12,662 nt of DNA, taken from Betaproteobacteria bacterium UBA6904. GTDB lineage: Bacteria > Pseudomonadota > Gammaproteobacteria > Burkholderiales > SG8-39. Location of the stretch: positions 1 through 12,662 of the forward strand of contig DKBI01000342.1 in the NCBI GenBank assembly GCA_002451175.1, in the 5' to 3' direction. Shown piece after piece: positions 7,217 through 12,662 of the stretch (positions within the stretch are counted from its first letter, which is position 1; every line of letters starts with the position of its first letter). The notes under the pieces are model-generated. The model was not told where the DNA came from and made no database searches. It saw only the letters and a program-made list of their open reading frames with translations. The translations under genes and the position numbers were made by a program.

Positions 7217-7234
7217 TGTCGCCAGAGAGCGACA
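7217..7234. promoter_or_regulatory. Candidate GlrR-type activator site, perfect palindrome
   Basis: TGTCGCCAGAGAGCGACA has the form TGTC-N10-GACA with all eight bases matched, extended to TGTCGC-N6-GCGACA. Its centre is about 126 bp upstream of the predicted plus-strand start near 7351 and about 164 bp from the minus-strand start, so it could serve both operons. The sites at 7152-7169 and 7217-7234 are 65 bp apart, about six helical turns. Confidence 0.6.
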
Positions 7235-7324
7235 AATCGCTGCGGCAATTTTGAAATACCTTGGATTGAGCCCGGCAACCCCGTGAGATCCGACAACAGA
7301 ATCGGTGCGGCGCCGCAGGCGGAC

Positions 7325-7340
7325 TGGCGCGGACCTTGCT
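7325..7340 (+). promoter_or_regulatory. Sigma-54 (-24/-12) promoter of the cytochrome b / 24-heme / flavoprotein operon
   Basis: TGGCGCG-GACC-TTGCT differs at one base from TGGCACG-N4-TTGCW and keeps the invariant GG-N10-GC. The predicted start is near 7351-7353. That leaves almost no leader before ATG 7360, so ATG 7399 is the likelier start of the first gene. Confidence 0.75.
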
Positions 7341-7398
7341 GGATGGTTCGCCACGTTGAATGCCGAGCCCATTTGCAAATTTCCTGCCACACGCCCCG

Positions 7399-8322
7399 AT
7401 GACCGCAGAACCGACCTCAGCCGTACTGAACCTACCTTCTGCTCGGCGCCATGCCACCCGCGAGGCAGCGCCGACGCAGGCGCACCAGACCCTGCCCCAG
7501 CGAGGTCCCTGGCGACTTGCGGCAGCCACCATCTGCTCGGTGGCGACGGTGGCTGGCGCCTGGGCGATCGCGTGGCAACCGCTTTACCGGCCCGGGTCAG
7601 CCATCGGCTACGCCTTGGGCGTCACCGGCGGCGTGATGATGCTCGCGTTGCTGCTGTATCCGCTGCGCAAGCGCCTGCGCCTCATGCAGAACTGGGGACG
7701 CCTCAAGCATTGGTTCATGGCGCACATGATCGGCGGCGCGCTGGGCCCGCTGCTGATCCTCTTTCACGCCTCGTTCCGCTTCGGCTCCTTCAACGCGGGC
7801 GTGGCGCTCGGTTCCATGCTCCTCGTCGTGATCAGCGGCATGGTGGGCCGATTTCTGTACCGGCACATTCATCGAGGCCTCTACGGGTGCCGATCGTCGC
7901 TGCAGGAGGCGCAGGCAACCCTGACGGAGGAACTGCGCGCATTGGAGCCGGGGCTGCAGGGCCTTCCACAGCTCCGCAGCCACATTCAGGCGTTCCTGGA
8001 CGCCGCGGCGACGGCGCCACCGCACCTGCCGGGACGCCTGGTGCACGCGCTGTACCTCGGCCCGCGCCGGATCTCGACCTCGCGCCTTCTCCGGCGCACC
8101 GCAGGCTCGAACAGCCCTGCGCACCCGCATGCGGCGCCGACTCCGGAATCGCTCGACGCCCTGCTACGCGCGATCGATCGCACGCTCGCTGCTGCACAGC
8201 AGGCCGCCCACTTCGCCACCTACGAGCAATTGTTCGCGCTCTGGCACGTCGTGCACATCCCGTTCCTTTGCCTGCTCGCGATCACAGCCGTCGTCCATGT
8301 CGTGGCCGTTCACGCGTATTGA
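7399..8322 (+). CDS. Cytochrome-b-like multi-helix membrane protein
   Basis: The 307-aa integral membrane protein has about five hydrophobic helices (roughly residues 38-58, 69-87, 107-123, 135-151 and 279-302) and a hydrophilic, Ala/Leu-rich stretch of about 120 residues between helices 4 and 5. Histidines sit at helix positions suited to haem b: 104 and 109 (KHWFMAH), 123 (LFHASF), 156 and 158 (YRHIH), 283 and 286 (WHVVH), 300 and 305. I recognise the FGSFN...SGMVGRFLY block and the C-terminal WHVVHIP helix from cytochrome-b-like proteins encoded beside multihaem cytochromes, but I cannot name a characterised family. A role in passing electrons between quinone or a flavoprotein and the periplasmic haems is inferred. 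ATG 7399 is chosen because the sigma-54 promoter would place transcription start at about 7351; ATG 7360 is possible. Neither has a clear ribosome site. The end overlaps the next gene by 26 bp. Confidence 0.85.
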   Translation: MTAEPTSAVLNLPSARRHATREAAPTQAHQTLPQRGPWRLAAATICSVATVAGAWAIAWQPLYRPGSAIGYALGVTGGVMMLALLLYPLRKRLRLMQNWGRLKHWFMAHMIGGALGPLLILFHASFRFGSFNAGVALGSMLLVVISGMVGRFLYRHIHRGLYGCRSSLQEAQATLTEELRALEPGLQGLPQLRSHIQAFLDAAATAPPHLPGRLVHALYLGPRRISTSRLLRRTAGSNSPAHPHAAPTPESLDALLRAIDRTLAAAQQAAHFATYEQLFALWHVVHIPFLCLLAITAVVHVVAVHAY

Positions 8323-10141
8323 GTCCATCACCCGCGCGGCGGCCATGCTCATTGCGTTCGCCACCGTTGTCGGTCACACGCCGGCGCACGGCGAGGGGCT
8401 GGAGTCCGCGCTGATGCCCGGCAAGGTCATCCAGGGACACGCCAAGGTCGAGTCCGACTGCAGCCGGTGTCACGTGCGCTTCGACCGATCGGCGCAGCCT
8501 CGCCTCTGTCTCGATTGCCACAAAGCCGTGGCGCGCGACGTTCGGGAGCGCGCCGGCTACCATGGTCGCATCCCGCAGCGCGAGTGCCGAGCCTGCCATA
8601 CCGAGCACCGGGGGCGGGACGCGCAAATCGTGCAACTCGACGAGAAGCGGTTCGATCACGCCACCAGCGACTTTGTCCTGCGCGGCCGCCATGCCGCCGC
8701 GGCCTGCGCCGGCTGCCATCGTGCCGGCACACGCCATCGGGACGCACCGTCCGATTGCGCCGCCTGCCACCGCAAGGACGACGTGCATCGCGCGCGCCTG
8801 GGGGCCGATTGCGCGCGCTGTCACGACGCCGATTCCTGGCGCTCGACCACGTTTCATCACGCGAAGACCCGTTTCCCGCTGCTGCAACGCCATGCACGCG
8901 CGCCGTGCAGGAGCTGCCACGTCGACAAGACGTTCGCCGACGCGCCACTCGACTGCCTGAGCTGCCATCGCAAGGACGACGCCCACAAGGGGCGCTTTGG
9001 CGTCCGCTGCGGCAGCTGCCACGATGCCGCCGACTGGAAGGCACCGACGTTTCAGCACGATCGTGACACGCATTTCCCGCTCCGCGATCGCCATCGGATC
9101 GTGCGATGCGATACGTGTCACCGTGGCGCGCTGCATGACGACAAACTGCCGACAGCCTGCCAGGCCTGCCATCGCAAGGATGACGTGCACAAAGGCGCAC
9201 TGGGCGAGAAATGCGCGGCGTGCCATACGGAAGCGCGATGGAAAGCGAGTCGGTTCGACCACGATCGCGATACGCGCTTCGACCTCCGTGGCCGCCACCG
9301 GCAGACGCGTTGCGAGCAGTGCCACCGCGACGCGCAGTTCCGGCCGGGAGCCCCGGTTCCCTGCGCCAGTTGCCACGCCGCCGACGATCGTGCCCGCGGT
9401 CATCAGGGGCGCTATGGTGCACGATGCGAGACCTGCCACATGGAAGACGGCTGGAAGACGCTGCGCTTCCGGCACGAGCGCGACACACGGTATCCGCTGC
9501 GCGGCGCTCATGGACGCATCGCCTGTGACGCCTGCCACCGAGGCCCGCTCTATGGCGAGCCGTTGCGCTCAGAGTGCCGCGCATGCCACGAGAAGGACGA
9601 CCGCCACAAGGGACAGCTGGGATCCCGTTGCGTGGACTGCCATCGGGAAGACGGGTGGCGCGACACGCGCTTCGACCATGCCCGCTCGCGATTCCCGCTG
9701 CGCGACCGCCACGCCGACGTGCCCTGCCGGCAATGCCACTTGACGCCCGCCTTCCGTGACGCAGCCCCGGACTGCGTGGCATGCCATGCCAAGGACGACA
9801 TCCACCGAGCGCGGCTCGGCCGGAACTGCGCCCAATGCCACGATGCGAAGGCGTGGAAGGGCGCGTCCTTCGACCACGATCGCCGCACGCGATTCCGATT
9901 GGAAGGCGCCCACGCTAGAACCACCTGCCTGGCCTGCCATGCGGTTCCCCTGCGGGAGAAGCCGCAGGTGCCGCCGGCCTGCGGGGCCTGCCACATCAAG
10001 CGCGACGACGTCCATTTCGGCAGCCTGGGGCCGCGCTGCGAGCGCTGTCATGTGCCGCTCGACTGGCGCAAGATCGTGCGGCCGCCGCATGGTGACGACG
10101 GCGCCGTCGACGCGGCCGCGAACTCACGCGCGGACAGATGA
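8297..10141 (+). CDS. Periplasmic 24-heme-motif c-type cytochrome with seven tandem tri-heme units
   Basis: The 614-aa protein has an N-terminal signal (hydrophobic AAAMLIAFATVVG, cleavage near HTPAHG-EGL) and 24 CXXCH motifs, about one haem per 25 residues. Three motifs (first Cys at 55, 71, 97) lie in an N-terminal part containing the CRACHTEHRGRD block. Residues 137 to about 600 are seven repeats of 67-71 aa, each with three CXXCH. A typical unit reads CxxCHR..., then CxxCHRKDDVHKG, then LGxxCxxCHxxxxW, then FDHDRDTRFPLRGRH. The non-motif His of KDDxH, FDH and GRH give three candidate distal ligands per unit. It resembles NCBI 'cytochrome c3 family' proteins and probably acts as a periplasmic electron wire. 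Start ATG 8297 is chosen to supply the signal peptide and overlaps the cytochrome b gene; ATG 8345 is possible. The stop overlaps the next ATG (ATGA). Confidence 0.92.
   Translation: MSWPFTRIESITRAAAMLIAFATVVGHTPAHGEGLESALMPGKVIQGHAKVESDCSRCHVRFDRSAQPRLCLDCHKAVARDVRERAGYHGRIPQRECRACHTEHRGRDAQIVQLDEKRFDHATSDFVLRGRHAAAACAGCHRAGTRHRDAPSDCAACHRKDDVHRARLGADCARCHDADSWRSTTFHHAKTRFPLLQRHARAPCRSCHVDKTFADAPLDCLSCHRKDDAHKGRFGVRCGSCHDAADWKAPTFQHDRDTHFPLRDRHRIVRCDTCHRGALHDDKLPTACQACHRKDDVHKGALGEKCAACHTEARWKASRFDHDRDTRFDLRGRHRQTRCEQCHRDAQFRPGAPVPCASCHAADDRARGHQGRYGARCETCHMEDGWKTLRFRHERDTRYPLRGAHGRIACDACHRGPLYGEPLRSECRACHEKDDRHKGQLGSRCVDCHREDGWRDTRFDHARSRFPLRDRHADVPCRQCHLTPAFRDAAPDCVACHAKDDIHRARLGRNCAQCHDAKAWKGASFDHDRRTRFRLEGAHARTTCLACHAVPLREKPQVPPACGACHIKRDDVHFGSLGPRCERCHVPLDWRKIVRPPHGDDGAVDAAANSRADR
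8705..10090 (+). repeat. Seven tandem copies of a ~201-213-bp tri-heme coding unit
   Basis: Units begin at the first Cys codon of each triplet: 8705, 8906, 9107, 9311, 9524, 9725 and 9926. Lengths are 67, 67, 68, 71, 67, 67 and about 55 codons. Unit 4 has a short insertion near its second haem (DDRARGHQG), and unit 7 lacks the FDHDRDTRFPL tail. The copies are diverged at DNA level, so the expansion is old. Confidence 0.85.
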
Positions 10142-11436
10142 CCGACCTGTCGCTCTGGGCCAGCTACATCACGCCGCTTCTGGCGGCGCTGTGGCTGCAC
10201 GTGCGCCACCGCAGGCACCGCGAAGCGTGGGCGCGGGCCTGCCTGCGCCGCACGAGCGAAGCCGGGCTGACCGAGCCGGTCAGCCTGCACCCCGTGGTGG
10301 ATCCGCGCGTGTGCATGGGATCAGGAGCCTGCACGCGCGCCTGTCCAGAGCAAACGCTGGGCATCGTCCATGGCAAGGCGCGCATCGTGAATCCCACGGT
10401 TTGCATCGGCCATGGCGCCTGTGCCGCCGCCTGCCCGACCGAGGCCATCCGCCTGGTGTTCGGCACCGCCCGGCGGGGCATCGACATACCGTATGTGAAG
10501 CCAGATTTCGAGACCAATGTGCCCGGGGTTTACATCGCCGGCGAGTTGGGTGGCATGGGATTGATTCGCAAAGCCGCCGAGCAGGGTCGCCAGGCGATCG
10601 AGGCGATCGCGCGCAACCGAGCACGCACCGGGCAACTCGACGTCGTCATTGTCGGCGCAGGGCCGGCTGGCCTGTCAGCGACCCTGGCTGCGATCGAGCA
10701 CAAGCTGCGCTTCGTGACTCTGGACCAGGAGCACTCGCTGGGCGGAACGGTCTTCCATTACCCGCGCAACAAGGTCGTCATGACGCAGGCCCTCACACTG
10801 CCGCTCATCGGGCAGGTCCGTCTCAAGGCGAGCAACAAGGAATCCCTGCTGGAATTCTGGGAAGCTGTCGTGGCGCGATGCGGCGTGCCCATCCAGTTTT
10901 CCGAGCGCGTCGAGCGCATCGTCGCCGTGGATCGAGGCTATGTGGTCAGAACGACGCGCGCGGAGCACCAGGCGCGCTGTGTCCTGCTCGCGATCGGGCG
11001 GCGCGGCACCCCGCGGAAACTCGGTGTCGACGGGGAGGAGCTGCCGAAAGTCGTCTACCGGCTCGTCGATCCCGAGCAGTACCGGGATCGGCACGTGCTC
11101 ATCGTCGGTGGCGGGGACAGCGCCGTGGAAGCGGCTATCGCGGTTGCCGCGGAGCCGGGCGCGCGGGCAACGCTCTCATACCGGGGCGAGACCTGGTCGC
11201 GTTTGAAGGATCGGAATCGCGAACGCCTTGTGGCGGCGCAGACAGCGGGACGACTGACGGTTCTCCTCAATTCCATCGTGCAGCACATTGGGGAGGAGGA
11301 CGTCGAGTTGCGTCAGAACGAGCAGGTGATCGTCCTGAAGAACGAGGCCGTCATTGTGTGTGCGGGCGGCGTTCTCCCGACCCCGATGTTGCGCGAGGTT
11401 GGTATCCACATCGAAACCAAGTACGGCACGGAGTGA
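10138..11436 (+). CDS. Membrane-anchored ferredoxin-like / FAD-NAD(P) oxidoreductase
   Basis: The 432-aa protein begins with one hydrophobic helix (about 6-22) followed by a basic stretch, consistent with an N-terminal anchor. Residues 50-105 hold two ferredoxin-like motifs, C59-x5-C65-x3-C69-P and C89-x5-C95-x3-C99-P, each lacking the usual second Cys (Ser62 and His92 instead). Residues 124-150 carry TNVPGVYIAGELGG, the FAD-tail motif of thioredoxin-reductase-like enzymes, placed ahead of the FAD-binding GAGPAG (173-178). The NAD(P)-type GGGDSA motif is at 324-329. No CxxC redox pair precedes GGGDSA, so it is not a thioredoxin reductase. It probably moves electrons between NAD(P)H and the b- and c-type haems encoded just upstream, in either direction (inference). 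The start overlaps the 24-heme stop by 4 bp and is surely co-translated. The substrate cofactor, NADH or NADPH, is undetermined. Confidence 0.88.
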   Translation: MTDLSLWASYITPLLAALWLHVRHRRHREAWARACLRRTSEAGLTEPVSLHPVVDPRVCMGSGACTRACPEQTLGIVHGKARIVNPTVCIGHGACAAACPTEAIRLVFGTARRGIDIPYVKPDFETNVPGVYIAGELGGMGLIRKAAEQGRQAIEAIARNRARTGQLDVVIVGAGPAGLSATLAAIEHKLRFVTLDQEHSLGGTVFHYPRNKVVMTQALTLPLIGQVRLKASNKESLLEFWEAVVARCGVPIQFSERVERIVAVDRGYVVRTTRAEHQARCVLLAIGRRGTPRKLGVDGEELPKVVYRLVDPEQYRDRHVLIVGGGDSAVEAAIAVAAEPGARATLSYRGETWSRLKDRNRERLVAAQTAGRLTVLLNSIVQHIGEEDVELRQNEQVIVLKNEAVIVCAGGVLPTPMLREVGIHIETKYGTE

Positions 11437-11444
11437 GCCGTTCC

Positions 11445-11488
11445 AAAAAAAAGAGGGCCCGCTGGTTGAGTTGGGGGAGGCGGGCCCT
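11445..11488 (-). terminator. Intrinsic terminator of the small membrane protein gene
   Basis: On the minus strand AGGGCCCGC (complement of 11480-11488) pairs perfectly with GCGGGCCCT (complement of 11454-11462) around a 17-nt loop. It is followed by C and then eight T (complement of 11445-11452). The orientation fits the gene ending at 11534. The plus-strand side has no T-tract, so termination of the converging flavoprotein operon would be less efficient here. Confidence 0.85.
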
Positions 11489-11533
11489 AGGGGGAATCGA
11501 ATCGCGTATCGAATGCGGGTTGCGCGTCGCTGA

Positions 11534-11851
11534 CTACCTCCATCCAATGCGCACGATTTGAACGATGTAGTACGCCCCGGCAGCCGCCAGCAGGTAGAGG
11601 GTCAGATTCCGACGCCTGGCGGTCTGGCGTGTGCTCGCCGCCACGCCTGCCGCGACCGCGGCCGTCAGCACCATGCCCGCGACGAGACTGCCGGGCACGC
11701 CGGACGACCCGGCTTCCGCAGGGGTGCGGGATGGATCAAGGAGCAGGTAAAGACTGCCGCCCGCTCCGACCACGACTGTGGCGGCAAGCAGCAGCCCGCC
11801 CAGCGCGTGAAGCCAATGCGCGATTCCCTGATTTCGCCCGTCGCGGCGCAT
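11534..11851 (-). CDS. Small three-helix membrane protein of unknown function
   Basis: I do not recognise this 105-aa protein. It has three hydrophobic segments (about 17-37, 54-73 and 83-101). Two histidines (12 and 15, AHWLHALGG) sit at the mouth of the first helix, and a Pro/Ser-rich loop (DPSRTPAEAGSSG) follows helix 1. Helices 2 and 3 are joined by a basic turn (RQTARRR). No Cys is present. ATG 11851 is well supported by AGGAGG ten bases upstream and by a full-consensus sigma-54 promoter 29 bases upstream; longer open frames toward 12211 run through the regulator gene and are discounted. It has its own terminator. Shared sigma-54 control suggests a role in the same electron-transfer system, for example membrane assembly or sensing, but no function can be assigned. 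Confidence 0.75.
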   Translation of the reverse strand: MRRDGRNQGIAHWLHALGGLLLAATVVVGAGGSLYLLLDPSRTPAEAGSSGVPGSLVAGMVLTAAVAAGVAASTRQTARRRNLTLYLLAAAGAYYIVQIVRIGWR

Positions 11852-11861
11852 GCGATGACCA

Positions 11862-11867
11862 CCTCCT
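11862..11867 (-). promoter_or_regulatory. Ribosome binding site of the small membrane protein
   Basis: The minus strand reads AGGAGG, a full Shine-Dalgarno match, ten bases before ATG 11851. The predicted sigma-54 transcript begins only 2-3 bases before it. Confidence 0.75.
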
Positions 11868-11879
11868 GGTCGTGAAGCC

Positions 11880-11895
11880 AGCAAGCGCCGTGCCA
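11880..11895 (-). promoter_or_regulatory. Full-consensus sigma-54 promoter of the small membrane protein
   Basis: The minus strand reads TGGCACG-GCGC-TTGCT, matching every position of TGGCACG-N4-TTGCW. The predicted start is near 11869, giving an 18-nt leader that contains the AGGAGG site. Confidence 0.85.
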
Positions 11896-11934
11896 GGCGC
11901 ATCGCCAGCGCCGAGGAAATCCAACGTTCCTTCG

Positions 11935-11952
11935 AAAAAAAGGCAGACTGCC
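11935..11952 (-). terminator. Short hairpin plus T7, possible terminator of the regulator gene
   Basis: The minus strand reads GGCA-GTC-TGCC followed by seven T, starting about 17 bases after the regulator's stop. The stem is only 4 bp. The position, before the next gene's own promoter, makes sense. Confidence 0.4.
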
Positions 11953-11969
11953 GCGACGCGACCGGACCC

Positions 11970-12662
11970 TCAGCCGCTGTCGCGGCTGGTCTGGGCGGTC
12001 GAAGGGCTCTCGGCGTCGCCTCCGGGCGACAGCTTGAAGGCTGCGGGATCCAGTCTGTGGCGATCGAGGAGACGATAGAACTCCGTGCGGTTGCGACCGG
12101 CGAGACGCGCCGCCTGCGCCATGCTGCCGCGGGTGATCTTGAGGATCCGCACCAGGTAGTCGCGCTCGAAGGCGCGTCGCGCTTCGTCCAATGGCGCGAG
12201 CGGAGCGGCACTGGTCTCTAGCGCCTGCGCAATCAGCGGGGCCGCGATGACCTCCGCTGGCGACAGCGCCACCGCCTGCTCGAGCACATTGACGAGTTGT
12301 CGCACGTTGCCAGGCCACGGCGCCACGACGAGTGCCTCCACCGCCTCCGGCGCAAGCGTGATGCCCGGACGGCCATACCGCTCGCCGAGCCGAGCGAGGT
12401 AATGGCGGGCGATCAGCGGGATGTCCTCTCGGCGCTCGGCGAGCGCCGGGAGCGTCAGCTTGACCACGTTGAGGCGGTAGAAGAGGTCCTCACGGAACTC
12501 ACCTGAGGCAATCCGCTCCTCGAGCCGGCGATGCGTGGCCGACAGTATTCTCACGTCCACCGGAACGGCGTCGTTCGATCCGACCGGTCGGACTGCCCGA
12601 TCCTCCAGCGCGCGCAGCAGCTTCACCTGCAACAGCAAGGGCATGTCGCCGATTTCGTCGAG
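11970..12662 (-). CDS. glrR: Sigma-54-dependent activator, GlrR/QseF type (N-terminus outside window)
   Basis: The 230 codons visible are the second half of an AAA+ sigma-54 activator. They begin at LDEIGD (Walker B). They continue through VRILSATHR, the FREDLFYRLNVV segment, LAERREDIPL and PWPGNVRQL (the sensor II region), then a Fis-type helix-turn-helix. The receiver domain, Walker A and GAFTGA loop lie beyond the edge. The helix-turn-helix block (AARLAGRNRTEFYRLLDRH) is very close to that of E. coli GlrR/QseF, the response regulator paired with the kinase GlrK, which as I recall binds TGTC-N10-GACA. Matching sites occur at the divergent promoters in this window. Whether this is the housekeeping GlrR or a specialised paralogue for this cytochrome cluster cannot be told without the upstream genes. 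The tail after about residue 212 is Ser/Thr-rich and unconserved. Confidence 0.9.
   Translation of the reverse strand, partial: LDEIGDMPLLLQVKLLRALEDRAVRPVGSNDAVPVDVRILSATHRRLEERIASGEFREDLFYRLNVVKLTLPALAERREDIPLIARHYLARLGERYGRPGITLAPEAVEALVVAPWPGNVRQLVNVLEQAVALSPAEVIAAPLIAQALETSAAPLAPLDEARRAFERDYLVRILKITRGSMAQAARLAGRNRTEFYRLLDRHRLDPAAFKLSPGGDAESPSTAQTSRDSG
12014..12031. promoter_or_regulatory. Candidate activator site within the 3' end of the regulator gene
   Basis: CGTCGCCTCCGGGCGACA has the form CGTC-N10-GACA, with one mismatch to TGTC-N10-GACA, and matches eleven of twelve bases of the extended TGTCGC-N6-GCGACA at 7217. Its centre is about 154 bp upstream of the predicted start of the small membrane protein gene. 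It overlaps coding sequence, so chance is a real alternative. Confidence 0.35.

Larger units (their letters stand above)
6991..7398. promoter_or_regulatory. Divergent control region between the two electron-transfer operons
   Basis: This 408-bp gap holds no convincing gene. It contains a minus-facing sigma-54 promoter (7072-7087), a plus-facing one (7325-7340) and two activator-like palindromes between them. A sequence loosely like an IHF site lies at 7186-7198 (GGTCAACCCCTTG, seven of nine informative positions), between the palindromes, where DNA bending would be useful. It is locally less GC-rich than the flanking genes, for example around 7121-7140 and 7235-7265. Confidence 0.6.

Noticed and set aside
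7217..7234. The TGTCGC/GCGACA palindrome as a transcription terminator
   Set aside because: There is no T-tract on either side, it is only 6 bp with a 6-nt loop, and it lies upstream of both predicted transcripts. An activator site fits better.
6991..7392. Extension of the tetraheme cytochrome frame upstream to 7392
   Set aside because: It would place about 130 unconserved residues before a good signal peptide and would cover the sigma-54 promoter. ATG 6990 has its own ribosome site.
8129..8296. Longer start of the 24-heme gene within the cytochrome b gene
   Set aside because: The added residues are Ser/Arg-rich shadow translation with no signal. ATG 8297 directly precedes a signal peptide.
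8705..10090. CRISPR array or non-coding satellite suggested by the ~201-bp periodicity
   Set aside because: The periodicity is that of in-frame tri-heme protein units. The DNA copies are diverged and there are no short identical direct repeats with spacers.
10138..11436. Thioredoxin reductase
   Set aside because: There is no CxxC before the GGGDSA motif, and it carries an N-terminal helix and ferredoxin-like motifs.
11852..12211. Longer start of the 105-aa membrane protein at 12211
   Set aside because: It overlaps the conserved helix-turn-helix end of the regulator and crosses the sigma-54 promoter. ATG 11851 has AGGAGG.

Overview
The window is GC-rich, densely coded DNA from a Gram-negative bacterium, most likely a pseudomonadotal (perhaps betaproteobacterial) environmental organism. 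Lipoprotein signals, an outer-membrane beta-barrel, many periplasmic c-type cytochromes and sigma-54 promoters support this. The taxonomic guess is an inference from codon and protein style only.

Layout. (1) 1-282: 3' end of thyA on the plus strand. (2) 423-6990, minus strand: a five-gene operon. In transcription order it encodes a tetraheme OmcE-like cytochrome, an NHL-repeat lipoprotein, a 673-aa outer-membrane beta-barrel, a second NHL-repeat lipoprotein and a 12-heme-motif cytochrome. Every junction is within 24 nt or overlapping, and three of the four downstream genes use GTG, TTG or apparently CTG starts. (3) 6991-7398: a divergent regulatory region with a -24/-12 (sigma-54) promoter facing each way and two TGTC-N10-GACA-type palindromes between them. 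(4) 7399-11436, plus strand: three overlapping genes for a five-helix cytochrome-b-like membrane protein, a 24-heme-motif cytochrome built from seven tandem tri-heme units, and a membrane-anchored ferredoxin-like/flavin oxidoreductase. (5) 11534-11851, minus strand: a small three-helix membrane protein behind a full-consensus sigma-54 promoter. (6) 11970-12662, minus strand: the C-terminal part of a GlrR/QseF-type sigma-54 activator, running off the window.

How it may work together (inference). The plus-strand trio looks like an inner-membrane/periplasmic electron-transfer module: FAD and Fe-S, b-type haem, then a long chain of c-type haems. The minus-strand operon looks like an outer-membrane conduit and extracellular cytochrome module: barrel, two surface or periplasmic beta-propeller lipoproteins, a multihaem cytochrome and an OmcE-like filament-type subunit. 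Together they could carry electrons across the whole envelope. Three sigma-54 promoters, with matching palindromes at activator distance and a sigma-54 activator gene next door, suggest one inducible regulon. The 12-heme cytochrome carries at its N-terminus a second copy of the OmcE-like tetraheme module, which suggests it may dock to or cap a filament of the small cytochrome.
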